Source of the DNA: JAYPWI01 sp038135065
GTDB taxonomy: Bacteria > Actinomycetota > Acidimicrobiia > Acidimicrobiales > Poriferisodalaceae
Direction of reading: 5' to 3'
NCBI GenBank assembly: GCA_038135065.1
Contig: JAYPWI010000008.1
Location: 1 to 64,000, forward strand
Length of the DNA: 64,000 nucleotides
In this document: positions 8,644-17,822 of the stretch, piece by piece
How the letters are laid out: the number at the start of each line of letters is the position of its first letter
How positions within the stretch are numbered: the stretch's first letter is position 1
Position numbers and translations under genes: made by a program
The notes under the pieces: generated by a model
What the model was told of the DNA's origin: nothing
What the model saw: the letters and a program-made list of their open reading frames with translations, nothing else
The model's database searches: none

Positions 8644-9789
8644 GTGTCCGACCTTCCCCCTGTCACCGACCTCGACGAGTTCCGCAGGCAGGCGGCAGCC
8701 TTCATCCACTCGGCGGTGGCCGACGGCGTGGCCTGCCCCGCCTATGGGGCCATCCTGTCCCCTGCGCTGCACGAGCCGGCCATGGCGTGGCAGCGGTACT
8801 GCTTCGAACAGGGCTGGGCCGGCCTGCACTGGCCATCGGAGTACGGCGGTCAGGGACTCAGTCGGGCACACAACACGGTGTGGCACGAGGAATGCGCCCG
8901 AGCTGAGGTCGCCCCGTACCTCAACCTCCAGGGAATCGTCCTCGCCGGCGAGGCCATCCTTCGATCAGGCACTGATGCGCAACGTGACCGGTTCCTCCGA
9001 CCCACCCTGACCGGTGAGATCCTGTGGTGTCAGCTGTTCTCGGAACCAGGAGCCGGCTCGGATCTAGCCGGTCTGAGCAGCAGGGCTGACCTCGATGGGG
9101 ACCACTTCGTGCTCAACGGTCAGAAGGTCTGGTCATCCAACGCCCAATTCGCCCAGTGGGGCATCCTGATGGCCCGCACGGATCCCCAGAGCCCTCGTCA
9201 CCGGGGCATCTCGTTCTTCCTGTTGGACATGGGACTCCCCGGCGTCGAGATTCGACCCATCCGGCAGATGACCGGCGACGAGGAGTTCTGCGAGGTCTTT
9301 TTCGCCGACGTCGAGGTCCCCGCCGATGCACTGCTCGGCGATCTGCACGGCGGATGGCGGGTGGCCATGGAGGTGCTGATCGACGAACGAGGCGGTGCGG
9401 GCGGTGCCGGCGTGATCTCTCTAGGTCAGCGCCTCGACGCCCTCGTCGTCGGGGTAGCGGCCCGGGGTCGAACGCTCGACCCGACTGCTCGAGGGGCGGT
9501 CGCCCACCTGGTCAGTCGGGGGCGTGCCCTCCAGGCCCTCATGGAACGCAGCGGTGGCGACCCACTCACCGCCAACGTGGCCAAGCTGTTCAACTCCGAT
9601 CTGGGCTACGCCGAGGCGGCATTGGGATCTGCCCTCCAAGGCGCCGACGGAATGCTCAGCGGGCCCGTAACCGACCGGCTCCTGTATTCGCCGGGCATGC
9701 GTATCGCCGGCGGTTCGAGCGAGATCCAGCGGAATATCATCGGAGAACGAACCCTCGGATTGCCACGCGAACCCGAAGCGGGGAGTTGA
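8644..9789 (+). CDS. Acyl-CoA dehydrogenase
   Basis: 381 residues from the GTG at 8644. FAD flavoprotein that introduces an alpha-beta double bond into acyl-CoA. N-terminal helices, then 'YGGQGLSRAH', 'QLFSEPGAGSDLAGLSS' (FAD/substrate strand), 'GQKVWSSNAQFAQWGILMAR', the 'DERGG' Glu on the helix often used as catalytic base, and the C-terminal 'GGSSEIQRNIIGERTLGLPRE'. The upstream in-frame ATG at 8563 gives a tail without homology and overlaps the opposite promoter, so I prefer the leaderless GTG. The gene is convergent with the selenoprotein gene, five bases apart. Confidence 0.9.
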   Translation: MSDLPPVTDLDEFRRQAAAFIHSAVADGVACPAYGAILSPALHEPAMAWQRYCFEQGWAGLHWPSEYGGQGLSRAHNTVWHEECARAEVAPYLNLQGIVLAGEAILRSGTDAQRDRFLRPTLTGEILWCQLFSEPGAGSDLAGLSSRADLDGDHFVLNGQKVWSSNAQFAQWGILMARTDPQSPRHRGISFFLLDMGLPGVEIRPIRQMTGDEEFCEVFFADVEVPADALLGDLHGGWRVAMEVLIDERGGAGGAGVISLGQRLDALVVGVAARGRTLDPTARGAVAHLVSRGRALQALMERSGGDPLTANVAKLFNSDLGYAEAALGSALQGADGMLSGPVTDRLLYSPGMRIAGGSSEIQRNIIGERTLGLPREPEAGS

Positions 9790-9794
9790 CAGGC

Positions 9795-10916
9795 CTACTG
9801 GAACAGGCCGAGCACGCTCTCGGCGCGGCGCTCGGTCCCTCCTGCCTGGTTCACCTTGCCCTCGGTCACCGCGTACCCATCGATACCGAGCGTCATCCGA
9901 AGCTCCGCTGTGTCGGCGGCCAAGCTCTCGTCGAGTTGGATCCCGGTCGCGTCGGCGATCCGGTTCAGGCCCTCGAACACCGACACCGTTGCGGCCGCCT
10001 CCACCAGAGCATCGTCACCCACCGCCTCCCGTAGTGCAGCGCGCGCCGATACCAGGGAGGGCCCGCGCTCCACAGCTGCGGTAGCGAACGCCACCAACGC
10101 ACCGCCAGCTTCGGCACCGGCCCCATCGGCAACCGCTTGGGCGTCGATCCCGGCACCAAGTGCTTCGCCACTCACACGGAGCAGCGCCACATGGGCACTC
10201 GTTCAGTAGAAACACTGGTTGAGTTGTGACACGGTGGCCGCAACCACCTCTACCTGTGGACGACTCAGGGGCCGCTGCCACACGGCCTCGGCGAACTCCG
10301 CACCTCGGCTGTAGTGCTGGGACACAACCTCTTGCCACAGGGCCGCAGTGTCGGGCACCAGCGATGCAGCGCGCGACACATTGGCCAGGCGCTTATCGAT
10401 GGCTTGGCTGACGAAGGCCCCGACATCTCCCATCCCATCGGGCCGCCGGCAGGAGGGTTCACCCACGCCGGGTTGGGGAAGGGCCCGCAGATCGGCACCC
10501 AGTGCCTCGGCGAACCCATCGATGGCCACTGCAGTCGCCACCAGGGCGGCTAGCTCGACGTAGGCCTCCTCCCCGATATCGGCACATGTGGCCTGCACGA
10601 AGGCCCTGGTGAGCCGCCCTGGATCGGTCGTGATGCGGTGTACTGCCTCGATTGCGCCAGCGGAGAGCAGCTCGGCTTGGGTGTTGCCTCCAACGTGATC
10701 GCCCGGCAACGCCTCGGGCGAAACCTCGGACCGACGCCGTTGGCACAACTCGCAGTTCCGAGCGCCACGGACGTGGGCAACGATGGCCACCCGCTGGGGT
10801 CCCGTCCACCAGGTTCCGCACGAACCGATGCCAGCCCACACCCTGGCGTGCACCTTCCCGTAACCCTCAGCCACCGCATGGTCGAGTTCTCCGTAGGTCC
10901 AGTCCATCGCTACCAC
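9795..10916 (-). CDS. AhpD-related thiol peroxidase-like selenoprotein (in-frame UGA at codon 238)
   Basis: Read through the UGA at 10203-10205, this is one 373-residue protein of the alkylhydroperoxidase-related (carboxymuconolactone decarboxylase-like) family. The two open halves are in the same frame and only this stop separates them. The sequence around it is Glu, eleven residues, Cys-Phe-Tyr-UGA-Thr-Ser-Ala-His: exactly the AhpD catalytic pattern E-x11-C-x2-C-x3-H with the second Cys replaced by UGA. The N-terminal half has 'WWTGPQRVAIVAHVR' and a second CxxC, 'RNCELCQRRR'. The C-terminal half continues normally ('HVALLRVSGEALG'). The GTG start at 10916 lies 6 bases after a TAGGTT box; ATG at 10907 is the alternative. 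A sequencing error or pseudogene remains possible. No Sec machinery gene is in the window. Confidence 0.85.
10157..10174 (-). promoter_or_regulatory. Candidate SECIS-like hairpin of the AhpD-related gene
   Basis: Folded by hand: 29-46 nt after the UGA, UGAGUG pairs with CACUUG (two G-U pairs) around a GCGAAG loop. The distance fits the 16-37 nt window from UGA to loop G described for bacterial SECIS elements. A competing hairpin lies 4-20 nt after the UGA. GC-rich coding DNA often forms such stems by chance. Confidence 0.3.
10203..10205 (-). other. In-frame UGA, predicted selenocysteine codon (AhpD-related)
   Basis: A single TGA in an otherwise open 374-codon frame, at the second redox position of the CxxC motif (Cys-Phe-Tyr-UGA), three residues before the conserved His. 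Confidence 0.82.
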
Positions 10917-10922
10917 GGTCCC

Positions 10923-10928
10923 AACCTA
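10923..10928 (-). promoter_or_regulatory. -10 box TAGGTT for the AhpD-related selenoprotein gene
   Basis: TANNNT hexamer exactly 6 bases before the GTG at 10916. Confidence 0.55.
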
Positions 10929-10970
10929 GTCGTGCCATGCTGGTGCAGTACCGAGGATGCGGGGGTAGCG

Positions 10971-12245
10971 ATGTCGGTGAAATTTTGCTGGTTCAACCTG
11001 ATGCCGTGGCCGGACCTTCCCGACGACTTCAAGGAACAACACCGGTCGGTCTGGGTCGACATCGACAGCTCCCTGTTCGACCCCGAGCGGGCCAACGGCC
11101 TGTACCACCAGTACATGGACCAACTCGAGTTCGCCGAGGAACTGGGGTACGACGGCATCGGGGTGAACGAACACCATCAAAACGCCTACGGCATCATGCC
11201 GAGCCCCAACATCATTGCAGCCGGTCTGGCTCGCCGGACGTCCCAGGCGGCCCTATGCGTGATCGGCAACTCGATCGCCCTGTACAACCCACCCCACCGC
11301 GTAGCCGAAGAGTTCGCCATGCTCGACTGCATCAGCGGCGGCCGGCTCGTGGCCGGATTCCCTGTCGGCACGCCGATGGACACCAACTTCACCTATGGGC
11401 AGATCCCCGCCCTGACCAGGGACAAGTACAACGAAGCCCATGAGCTGATCATGCGGGCCTGGCATGAGGACGAGCCCTTCGCCTTCGACGGCACCTACAC
11501 CCAGCTGCGCCACGTCAACATCTGGCCCAAGCCCATTCAAAAGCCGAATCCACCGATCTACATCCCCGGTGGTGGCTCGATCGAGACCTGGGACTTCTGC
11601 CTCGATCACGATTACAACTACAGCTACCTGAGCTTCAATGGCTACAAGGCTGGCCAGACCCTGATGGACGGGTATTGGAACCGGGTCGCCGAGCGGGACA
11701 AGGACGAGTCACCGGGTAGAGCTGCCTTCGCCCAAATCATCTGTGTTGCCTCCTCGGACGCCGAGGCCGAGGAGCTCTACAGCGAGCACATGCTGTACTT
11801 CTTCAATCGCTGCCTCCACGTCCACCCCGGCTTCGCCGATCCACCCGGCTATCGCACGGTCAAGACCATCCAGGCCGGGAAACTCGATCAGTTCCGACGG
11901 GAGAACCAGGAGCTGTTCAAGCGGCTGACCTGGAAGGATCTCATCGAGGGCGGCTATGTCATCGCCGGCGGCCCGGACACCGTGCGCGAAACCATGGAGG
12001 ACATGATCAAACGCCTCCGCATCGGTACGGTGTTCTGCCTGATCCACATGGGCAACATGCCGGACTGGAAGACGCGCTATTCGAGCCAACTCTTCGCAGA
12101 AAAGGTCATGCCACAGCTCAAGGGCTTGTGGGCCGAGGAGATGGCCGGTGACACACGCTGGTGGCCGACCCCCATGGCCGACCGGGTGCGCCCCGAGGTG
12201 ACCATGGCCGACGCACGGCGCTACCCGACCCCTCCGGCTGGCTGA
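10971..12245 (+). CDS. LLM class flavin-dependent oxidoreductase
   Basis: 424 residues. Luciferase-like monooxygenase fold (TIM barrel binding FMN or F420): 'EELGYDGIGVNEHH', 'VIGNSIALYNPPHRVAEE', 'MLDCISGGRLVAGFPVGTP', 'YNEAHELIMRAWHEDEPFAF' and 'IYIPGGGS' follow in family order. The C-terminus is longer than in simple LLM proteins (to 'ADARRYPTPPAG'), as in the bacterial luciferase-alpha-like group. The start ATG at 10971 follows GGGGGTAGCG. The frame upstream of it overlaps the divergent selenoprotein gene and is not coding. Four bases separate it from the hydrolase gene, so the two probably form an operon acting on one substrate. Confidence 0.88.
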   Translation: MSVKFCWFNLMPWPDLPDDFKEQHRSVWVDIDSSLFDPERANGLYHQYMDQLEFAEELGYDGIGVNEHHQNAYGIMPSPNIIAAGLARRTSQAALCVIGNSIALYNPPHRVAEEFAMLDCISGGRLVAGFPVGTPMDTNFTYGQIPALTRDKYNEAHELIMRAWHEDEPFAFDGTYTQLRHVNIWPKPIQKPNPPIYIPGGGSIETWDFCLDHDYNYSYLSFNGYKAGQTLMDGYWNRVAERDKDESPGRAAFAQIICVASSDAEAEELYSEHMLYFFNRCLHVHPGFADPPGYRTVKTIQAGKLDQFRRENQELFKRLTWKDLIEGGYVIAGGPDTVRETMEDMIKRLRIGTVFCLIHMGNMPDWKTRYSSQLFAEKVMPQLKGLWAEEMAGDTRWWPTPMADRVRPEVTMADARRYPTPPAG

Positions 12246-12249
12246 CCCG

Positions 12250-13050
12250 ATGGGCGCAAGCTACGACGAACGGATCATCACCACCAGACGGGGCGTCACA
12301 GCACCGGTCCGTATCTACGGGGAGGGCGAGCCACGGGTCGTGTACTTCCACGGCGCAGGCGGGCTGCTCCCCACCGAATCGACGATCACGGGACTGGTCG
12401 CGGCGGGGATCGGGGTTGCTGCCCCTGTGTGGCCCGGGTTCAGCGAGCACGAGGACGAGCACATGCTCGAGGACATGCTCGACTTCGCACTCCACGGTTG
12501 GGATGTCGTCAGCGAACTTGGTCTCCAACGCCCGAGCCTCATCGGCCACTCCATGGGCGGCATGATCGCAGCCGAGATGACTGCCCTTGCGCCGCAGTCC
12601 GTCGACCGGCTCGGCCTGCTCTGCTCGGCAGGGTTGTGGCTCGAGGACCATCCGGTACCCGACCTGTTCTCCATGCTGCCATTCGAGTTGGCCGAGGTGC
12701 TGTTCGCCGACCCAGCCGCTGGCGAGAAGATGCTGACCGGTGGTGTCGACTTCTCCGACGATGCCGCGCTGACCGCCTTCATGGTCGCCCGAGCCAGACA
12801 GATGGGGATGGCCGGAAAGATTCTCTTCCCGGTGCCCAATCGTCGGCTCTCCAAGCGGGCGTACCGCATCACCAATCCGACCCTCGTGGTGTGGGGCGAG
12901 CAGGACCGCCTTATCCCTCCTCCGTACGCCGCCGCCTTCGGTGACCTACTGGAGAACGCATCGGTGGTGATGGTGGCCGATGCCGGTCACATGCTTCCCC
13001 ACGAACAGCCCGATGCTGTTGCCGCTGCCCTGGTAGCACATCTCACCTGA
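12250..13050 (+). CDS. Alpha/beta hydrolase
   Basis: 266 residues with the standard fold order: 'VVYFHGAGGLLP' (oxyanion hole), 'LIGHSMGGMIAAEM' (nucleophile Ser in GHSMGG), 'TLVVWGEQDRLIPP' (acid Asp), 'VADAGHMLPHEQPD' (catalytic His). Cytoplasmic, no signal peptide. The substrate is unknown. Being four bases behind the LLM oxidoreductase suggests hydrolysis of an ester or C-C bond created by it, but this is inference. Confidence 0.87.
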   Translation: MGASYDERIITTRRGVTAPVRIYGEGEPRVVYFHGAGGLLPTESTITGLVAAGIGVAAPVWPGFSEHEDEHMLEDMLDFALHGWDVVSELGLQRPSLIGHSMGGMIAAEMTALAPQSVDRLGLLCSAGLWLEDHPVPDLFSMLPFELAEVLFADPAAGEKMLTGGVDFSDDAALTAFMVARARQMGMAGKILFPVPNRRLSKRAYRITNPTLVVWGEQDRLIPPPYAAAFGDLLENASVVMVADAGHMLPHEQPDAVAAALVAHLT

Positions 13051-13082
13051 CCTAACCCGTACCCCGGGATCGAGCGAGGCGA

Positions 13083-13913
13083 TCAACGCGGCTTGGCATG
13101 CTCCAGGAGAAACCTGCTCACCTCGGCCAATGCCAGGTCTGCCTCGGGCAGATCCCGGTGGTAATGCCAGGCGTGCCACAGGCCCCGCCACAAGTCGAGT
13201 TCGCAGCGGCCACCGCCAGCCCGGATTCGCCGGCTGAGCGCCGTGCTCTGAGGGGCCAGAGGCTCCTCCTCACTGGCCTGCAGGAGAGCCGGTGGGAGAC
13301 CGCGCAGGACGGCTCCCAGCGGGGACACCGCAGGATCCGCAGCATCGCGCTGCCCGATGTAGGCCCGAGACAACGCAGCCAACTCGGTGATCTCGGGGCC
13401 ATGCCGTCGAACCGAACCATGGTCGAGATGGGGCGAGAGCAGGGCAAGCGCGTTCGGACCAGGGGCTGCGCTGTCACGCAGTTTTATGGCCGCGCACAAC
13501 ACGATTCCGGCCCCCGCGGAGTCGCCGGCGAGGGCATAGGGGATCCGGTCGGCGGCCAGGTACCGGCATACCTGCGCCACGTCGTCAACGGCAGCCGGGT
13601 ACGGGTGTTCGGGCGCCAAGCGGTAGTCAACCGAAATCACCCTCAGTTCCTGCGCCAAGCGCGCCGTGATCGGGATCGCGGTCCTGGCCGAACCCAGACA
13701 GAAGCCACCCCCGTGTGCATACACCACGACGGGGGCGTCGGCCGGACCTGCGTCGAGACACGGGACCCCATCCAGCTCGATCGGGGTCGATGGCACGTCG
13801 GGGTCATCGTCCTCACCCCAGATCTCGTGGATCTCGGCCCGCCATCGGGCAACTGCCCCTGCGTCGGAGAAGTCGGGCAGTGTTACCGGCACGTCGGCTT
13901 GGGGGCGGTCCAT
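13083..13913 (-). CDS. Alpha/beta hydrolase, hormone-sensitive-lipase-type esterase
   Basis: 276 residues. 'VYAHGGGFCLGSARTAI' is the HGGG oxyanion motif of the HSL/esterase group, 'VDYRLAPEHPYPAAVDD' the next conserved block, 'ALAGDSAGAGIVLCAA' holds the nucleophile Ser, and the His is in 'LWHAWHYHRDL'. The acid is probably the Glu in 'ASEEEPL'. I chose the ATG at 13913; the frame stays open to 14453, but that part is antisense to the acylase gene's 3' end and has no family resemblance. Convergent with the alpha/beta hydrolase at 12250. The 173 bases upstream (13914-14086) contain nothing I recognise. Confidence 0.83.
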   Translation of the reverse strand: MDRPQADVPVTLPDFSDAGAVARWRAEIHEIWGEDDDPDVPSTPIELDGVPCLDAGPADAPVVVYAHGGGFCLGSARTAIPITARLAQELRVISVDYRLAPEHPYPAAVDDVAQVCRYLAADRIPYALAGDSAGAGIVLCAAIKLRDSAAPGPNALALLSPHLDHGSVRRHGPEITELAALSRAYIGQRDAADPAVSPLGAVLRGLPPALLQASEEEPLAPQSTALSRRIRAGGGRCELDLWRGLWHAWHYHRDLPEADLALAEVSRFLLEHAKPR

Positions 13914-14086
13914 ACGCGCTTCTGCCGCGCCTGACAACCGACCTGCACCAATACCCCGCTCGAGCACCGTCGTCCCACAGTCCGCATTCCGGTCGATGCC
14001 GCACGCGGCACCGACCAACCCTGTCCGTCTCTCACGGTAGGCCACTGGGCCGACGGACACCACGACCCGAGGATGCATATTCGGCA

Positions 14087-16309
14087 TCAATCCGAGAAAT
14101 CGACCGTCTCCACCGTGGCGGCTGCCACAGCAGCGCGGCTGAACGACATGGGGATCAGCGCGCCAGCCAACCACTGGGCTCGCTGGTCGAGGTCGTGTCC
14201 ACTGCCAGGCACACCGGAGACCCCGTGAGGGACCACCCAACCCGAGTTGTCCCAGTCCGCCAGGTCGAAGACGTACCGGGCCACCGACGCAGCCGCCGCC
14301 CGTTCCCCTGTCTCGGGGAACATCGTGCCGCACCGGACCGTATCGCCATCGCCTGGACACCCGTCGATCGGCGGATGGAGGCCGCGTGCGTCGTGCAGTG
14401 CGTTGGCCAGGGGGTGTGGGCTTGCCATGCGATGGATGCGCCCCCACGTCCACGTTGAGATGTCGGGGCCCAGTCGCTGCTCCAGTTCGGTGGCTGCCTC
14501 GTCCACACAGCTGCTGATGGCGCTGACCATCGCGTCACGATCGTGGAGTCCGGGCACCAGATGCCACGTGCCGTCCACCAGCAGGGTCGAAGCGCCTTCG
14601 AAGGACATGCGGCTCGCATCGATCGAGCGCGGCCAGCCCGGTGCGCCAAATTCGACAGCGTCTACGCCCAAGCGGGCTACGACACCCTCGGCCCACCGTC
14701 GGCGAACCACCGCGTACACACTCGCGGCGACCGACGCCTCACTGACCTCGGCGTCCCAGTTCTCCAAGAGCTCGAGGAGTGCAGGGCTCGACGGGTGCTC
14801 GCACCTGGTAGCGAAGTCGAGGATCAGGCGGACCACGGTCGGAGCGACCAACGACCTCACGTCGCAGTGGATCTGCTCCATGTCCGAGGCAGCGGCCGAG
14901 CTCAGCTCCTCCAGCAACTCGACGATGCGATCGTGTCGTGAGGACCCAGCGAAATCCAACGACACAAACGGCCCACGGTCAGAGGTCCGGTTGTTCGCTG
15001 TCACCAGAAAGCCTCGTGCCGGATTGCGCTCCTGGGGAAGCTCATCGAATGGGACTTCCCGCGCACCGGTCCACGCGTGCTCGTCGTCACCAGGTACCGG
15101 GATCCAGCGGCTGGCAACGGGCCGTTCGACGAGTCGGCCACGAAGGCGGAACGAGATGTCACCGTTCCTGTCTGCCGTCAGCAGGTTGTTCACCGGGATG
15201 ACCCAAGGCCGAACCGAGGCTTCGAGCTCCTCGCAGGACGTAGCCCGCATCATCGGCTCGAGAGCATCCAGGGTCGTGTCCGGACCGGTCGTTCCCGTCC
15301 ACGCCATCGACAGCGCCACACCGTCAGCGGGATCACCGAGGACGACGGGACCTCGGGGCGTCGAACCACACCAAACATCGACTGGTTGCTCGCCGCGAAT
15401 CTGCATGGGCACGGCGTGCCAATCGGCTGGTGGCTCCCCGTCAGGGAATCGTTCGACGAAGACATCGGTGTCATCGGCCATGCCGTGGGTGATGCACCAT
15501 GCAACGTCCTCGTTGTGCCCGAAGTGGGGGAATCCCGGCACGCCGGGAAAGGCCAACCCGATGACGTCGACGTCGGGACAGCGCACATGGCACTGGTGGT
15601 ACACGTTCGGGAACTCGATCCCCCGGTGGGGGTCCCCAGCCAGGAGCGGCAGGCCGCTCGACGTTCTCGAGCCATGCACCGCCCACGAATTCGAGCCGCC
15701 CTCGGGGGGCAGCAGGGTCCGCAACAGCCCGCCGTGCTCGGCAAGAACCTGGGCAGCACCGTCCAGGAGCTCGACAGCCGGTCCGTCTCCTATCACCATC
15801 GCCGCCTGATCCGAGGGGTCTCCCCGCAGGGCAGCGGTCAGCTCCGGGCCCGCTGCGCCGAGGATGTAGCCACGCCAGAGCTTGCGGTAGAGCGAGCCCA
15901 TGAAGATGTGCCGGACCTTGTAGACGGCAACGCAGTGCCACGGCTCCCAAGGCTCCGGAGGGGCCGGATGATGTTCGAACTCGGCCGGGAGCTCGAGGTC
16001 AGGAGCATCGAGCCATCGGTTGATGCCGTCGGTATAGCTGTCGAGCAGTCGCCGTGTGTCGGAACGCAACGTTTCGTAGTCCGAACGAGCCGCCTCGGCC
16101 AGCCCCAGGCGCAGGAAAAACGCGTCCTCCTTCGCTCCACCGAACCCGACGACCTCGGACCAGCGGCCGAGGGCTCGTCGGCGGTCCCACTCCATCTGCC
16201 ACATGCGATCGCGCGCTGCGACCCAGCCCTGGGCCGATACCGCCTCGCTCAAGGTCGGAGCATCGATGTGGGCGATGCCCCAGCGGTCGAAGGAAATCCT
16301 GGTCGTCAC
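14087..16309 (-). CDS. Penicillin acylase family hydrolase
   Basis: 740 residues from the GTG at 16309. N-terminal-nucleophile amidase family (penicillin, cephalosporin or acyl-homoserine-lactone acylases). Alpha-subunit region 'RISFDRWGIAHIDAP', 'GWVAARDRMWQMEWDRRRALGR'; then 'PEGGSNSWAVHGSRT', where the Ser of G-S-N-S-W is the expected first residue of the beta subunit after self-cleavage; 'LAGDPHRGIEFPNVYHQ' follows as in the family. I see no signal peptide, unusual because many homologues are exported; either the start is upstream or this one is cytoplasmic. It lies 10 bases after the epimerase stop. Confidence 0.85.
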   Translation of the reverse strand: MTTRISFDRWGIAHIDAPTLSEAVSAQGWVAARDRMWQMEWDRRRALGRWSEVVGFGGAKEDAFFLRLGLAEAARSDYETLRSDTRRLLDSYTDGINRWLDAPDLELPAEFEHHPAPPEPWEPWHCVAVYKVRHIFMGSLYRKLWRGYILGAAGPELTAALRGDPSDQAAMVIGDGPAVELLDGAAQVLAEHGGLLRTLLPPEGGSNSWAVHGSRTSSGLPLLAGDPHRGIEFPNVYHQCHVRCPDVDVIGLAFPGVPGFPHFGHNEDVAWCITHGMADDTDVFVERFPDGEPPADWHAVPMQIRGEQPVDVWCGSTPRGPVVLGDPADGVALSMAWTGTTGPDTTLDALEPMMRATSCEELEASVRPWVIPVNNLLTADRNGDISFRLRGRLVERPVASRWIPVPGDDEHAWTGAREVPFDELPQERNPARGFLVTANNRTSDRGPFVSLDFAGSSRHDRIVELLEELSSAAASDMEQIHCDVRSLVAPTVVRLILDFATRCEHPSSPALLELLENWDAEVSEASVAASVYAVVRRRWAEGVVARLGVDAVEFGAPGWPRSIDASRMSFEGASTLLVDGTWHLVPGLHDRDAMVSAISSCVDEAATELEQRLGPDISTWTWGRIHRMASPHPLANALHDARGLHPPIDGCPGDGDTVRCGTMFPETGERAAAASVARYVFDLADWDNSGWVVPHGVSGVPGSGHDLDQRAQWLAGALIPMSFSRAAVAAATVETVDFSD

Positions 16310-16319
16310 CCGCCGGAGA

Positions 16320-17195
16320 CTAGATGACGGCGGAAAGCGCGGCCTCGAGATCAGGATGAGTGAATTCGAATCCGGTGGACTCGAGCACGGCCGGAGCCAT
16401 GCGGGCCGAATCGAGCAGGAGGGCTTGGCCCATCTCCCCGAGCGCGGCACGGATCGCGAATGCAGGAGCCGGCATAACGGTCGGGCGGCCGAGCACCCGG
16501 CCGAGCGCCCGAGCGAAGTCGCGTTGGGGTACCGGGTTCGGAGATCCCAGGTTTACCGGGCCCTCGATGTCGTGTGTCAGCAGGTGCTCGATCGCCCGGA
16601 GTTCGTCCTCCAGGGTGATCCAACTCCAATACTGGCGGCCACTGCCCAGGGGCCCGCCGGCCAATAGCTTTGTGAGGAGGCGCTTGCGAGGCAGGGCACC
16701 TCCGTCGCCCAGGACGATGGACGTCCTGGCGAAGGTCAGTCGACTCCCGGCAGCCGCAATCGGCGCAGCAGCCTGCTCCCACGCCACCGTCACCTCGGCC
16801 AGGAAGGTCGACCCGGCCGGCTCGGACTCCGTCAGGACATCTGCGCCACGGCTTCCGTAGTACCCGACGGCCGACCCACAGACGAACGCCGCAGGCGGGG
16901 CGTCCATGTTCTGGACGGTCTGGGCCAGCAGTTCGGTGGACCGCACCCTGGACTCCATCAGGCGTTTCTTCTTGGCCCCCGTCCAGCGCCCCTGGATCGA
17001 CTCGCCGGCGAGGTGCACCACGGCATCGCATCCCTCGAGGGCACCGGGGTCGAGAGAGAAGGCATCGAGATCCCACACGACGGTTCCGGGCCCCGGTCGG
17101 CGGGATACTCGGACGACATCGCTCCCTTGACGCTCGAGCCGCTCCGCCAGAGCAGATCCGATGAACCCGGTGCTTCCGGTGATGGCAATACGCAT
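16320..17195 (-). CDS. TIGR01777-type NAD-dependent epimerase/dehydratase
   Basis: 291 residues. Rossmann start 'RIAITGSTGFIGSALAERL', then 'VVHLAGESI', 'RWTGAKKKRLMESRV', 'CGSAVGYYGSRG' and 'VTVAWEQAAAP', the signature order of the YfcH/TIGR01777 group of extended SDRs, whose function is poorly known. The C-terminus 'TGFEFTHPDLEAALSAV' is also typical. The ATG at 17195 begins the Rossmann fold; upstream residues in the frame look non-coding. It is followed 10 bases later by the acylase gene on the same strand. Confidence 0.86.
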   Translation of the reverse strand: MRIAITGSTGFIGSALAERLERQGSDVVRVSRRPGPGTVVWDLDAFSLDPGALEGCDAVVHLAGESIQGRWTGAKKKRLMESRVRSTELLAQTVQNMDAPPAAFVCGSAVGYYGSRGADVLTESEPAGSTFLAEVTVAWEQAAAPIAAAGSRLTFARTSIVLGDGGALPRKRLLTKLLAGGPLGSGRQYWSWITLEDELRAIEHLLTHDIEGPVNLGSPNPVPQRDFARALGRVLGRPTVMPAPAFAIRAALGEMGQALLLDSARMAPAVLESTGFEFTHPDLEAALSAVI

Positions 17196-17284
17196 GGTGG
17201 GAGTGTGCCAGGGCGCACGCCCATCGCCACCCGTGAGAAGTCCGGCCGCAGGACAGGCCAAACAGGTCTCGGTGAGGGACTACC

Positions 17285-17710
17285 TCACTTCGCCAAGTGG
17301 TCGCGGATCTCGGTGAGCAGGTCCAGTTCCGAGGGACCCGGGTCCTCTTCGACTGCAACTTCCTCAGCCGCTCGCTGGAAGCGGTTGTAGGTCCTGACCA
17401 GGAGGAACATCACCACGGCGATCAGCAGGAAGGACACCACGGTGGTGATGAAGCTGCCGTAGAAAATCTGGCCACCGTCGTAGAGCTGCCGACCCAACTC
17501 GTCGACCCCTGCGTCCCCGGTGACCGGATCGCCCCAGTGGATCGAGAGCGCAGAGAAATCGGGCTGACCGATCAACGCAGCCACCACCTGCATGATGACG
17601 TCGTTCACCAGGGAGTCGATCACCGGTTTGAAGGCAAGGGCAAGGATCAGGCCGACGGCCGCATCGACCACGTTGCCCTTGTTGATGAACTCTCTGAACT
17701 CTTTGATCAT
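17285..17710 (-). CDS. mscL: Large-conductance mechanosensitive channel MscL
   Basis: 141 residues, normal for MscL, which opens under membrane tension to release solutes. 'MIKEFREFINKGNVVDAAVGLILALAF' (quoted in part: N-terminal amphipathic helix then TM1) is highly conserved; the periplasmic loop spans about residues 45-80; TM2 is 'SFITTVVSFLLIAVVMFLLV'; the C-terminal helix ends 'LLTEIRDHLAK'. AGAGGCG precedes the ATG at 17710; the open frame upstream is not coding. Confidence 0.95.
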   Translation of the reverse strand: MIKEFREFINKGNVVDAAVGLILALAFKPVIDSLVNDVIMQVVAALIGQPDFSALSIHWGDPVTGDAGVDELGRQLYDGGQIFYGSFITTVVSFLLIAVVMFLLVRTYNRFQRAAEEVAVEEDPGPSELDLLTEIRDHLAK

Positions 17711-17822
17711 GATCGCCTCTGTCCAGGTCCTGTAGCTGACGCTAGTGGGGTGCGCGGACACCTCGAGGACAGACTCCTCCTGCGTTCCCTCCACCCACGC
17801 CGACTCATGCCGATGGAGAACG

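Noticed and set aside
9795..10190. A separate 131-residue gene downstream of a 237-residue gene
   Set aside because: Same frame as the upstream half, with no start codon or ribosome site of its own; the AhpD motif spans the UGA, so this is one gene.
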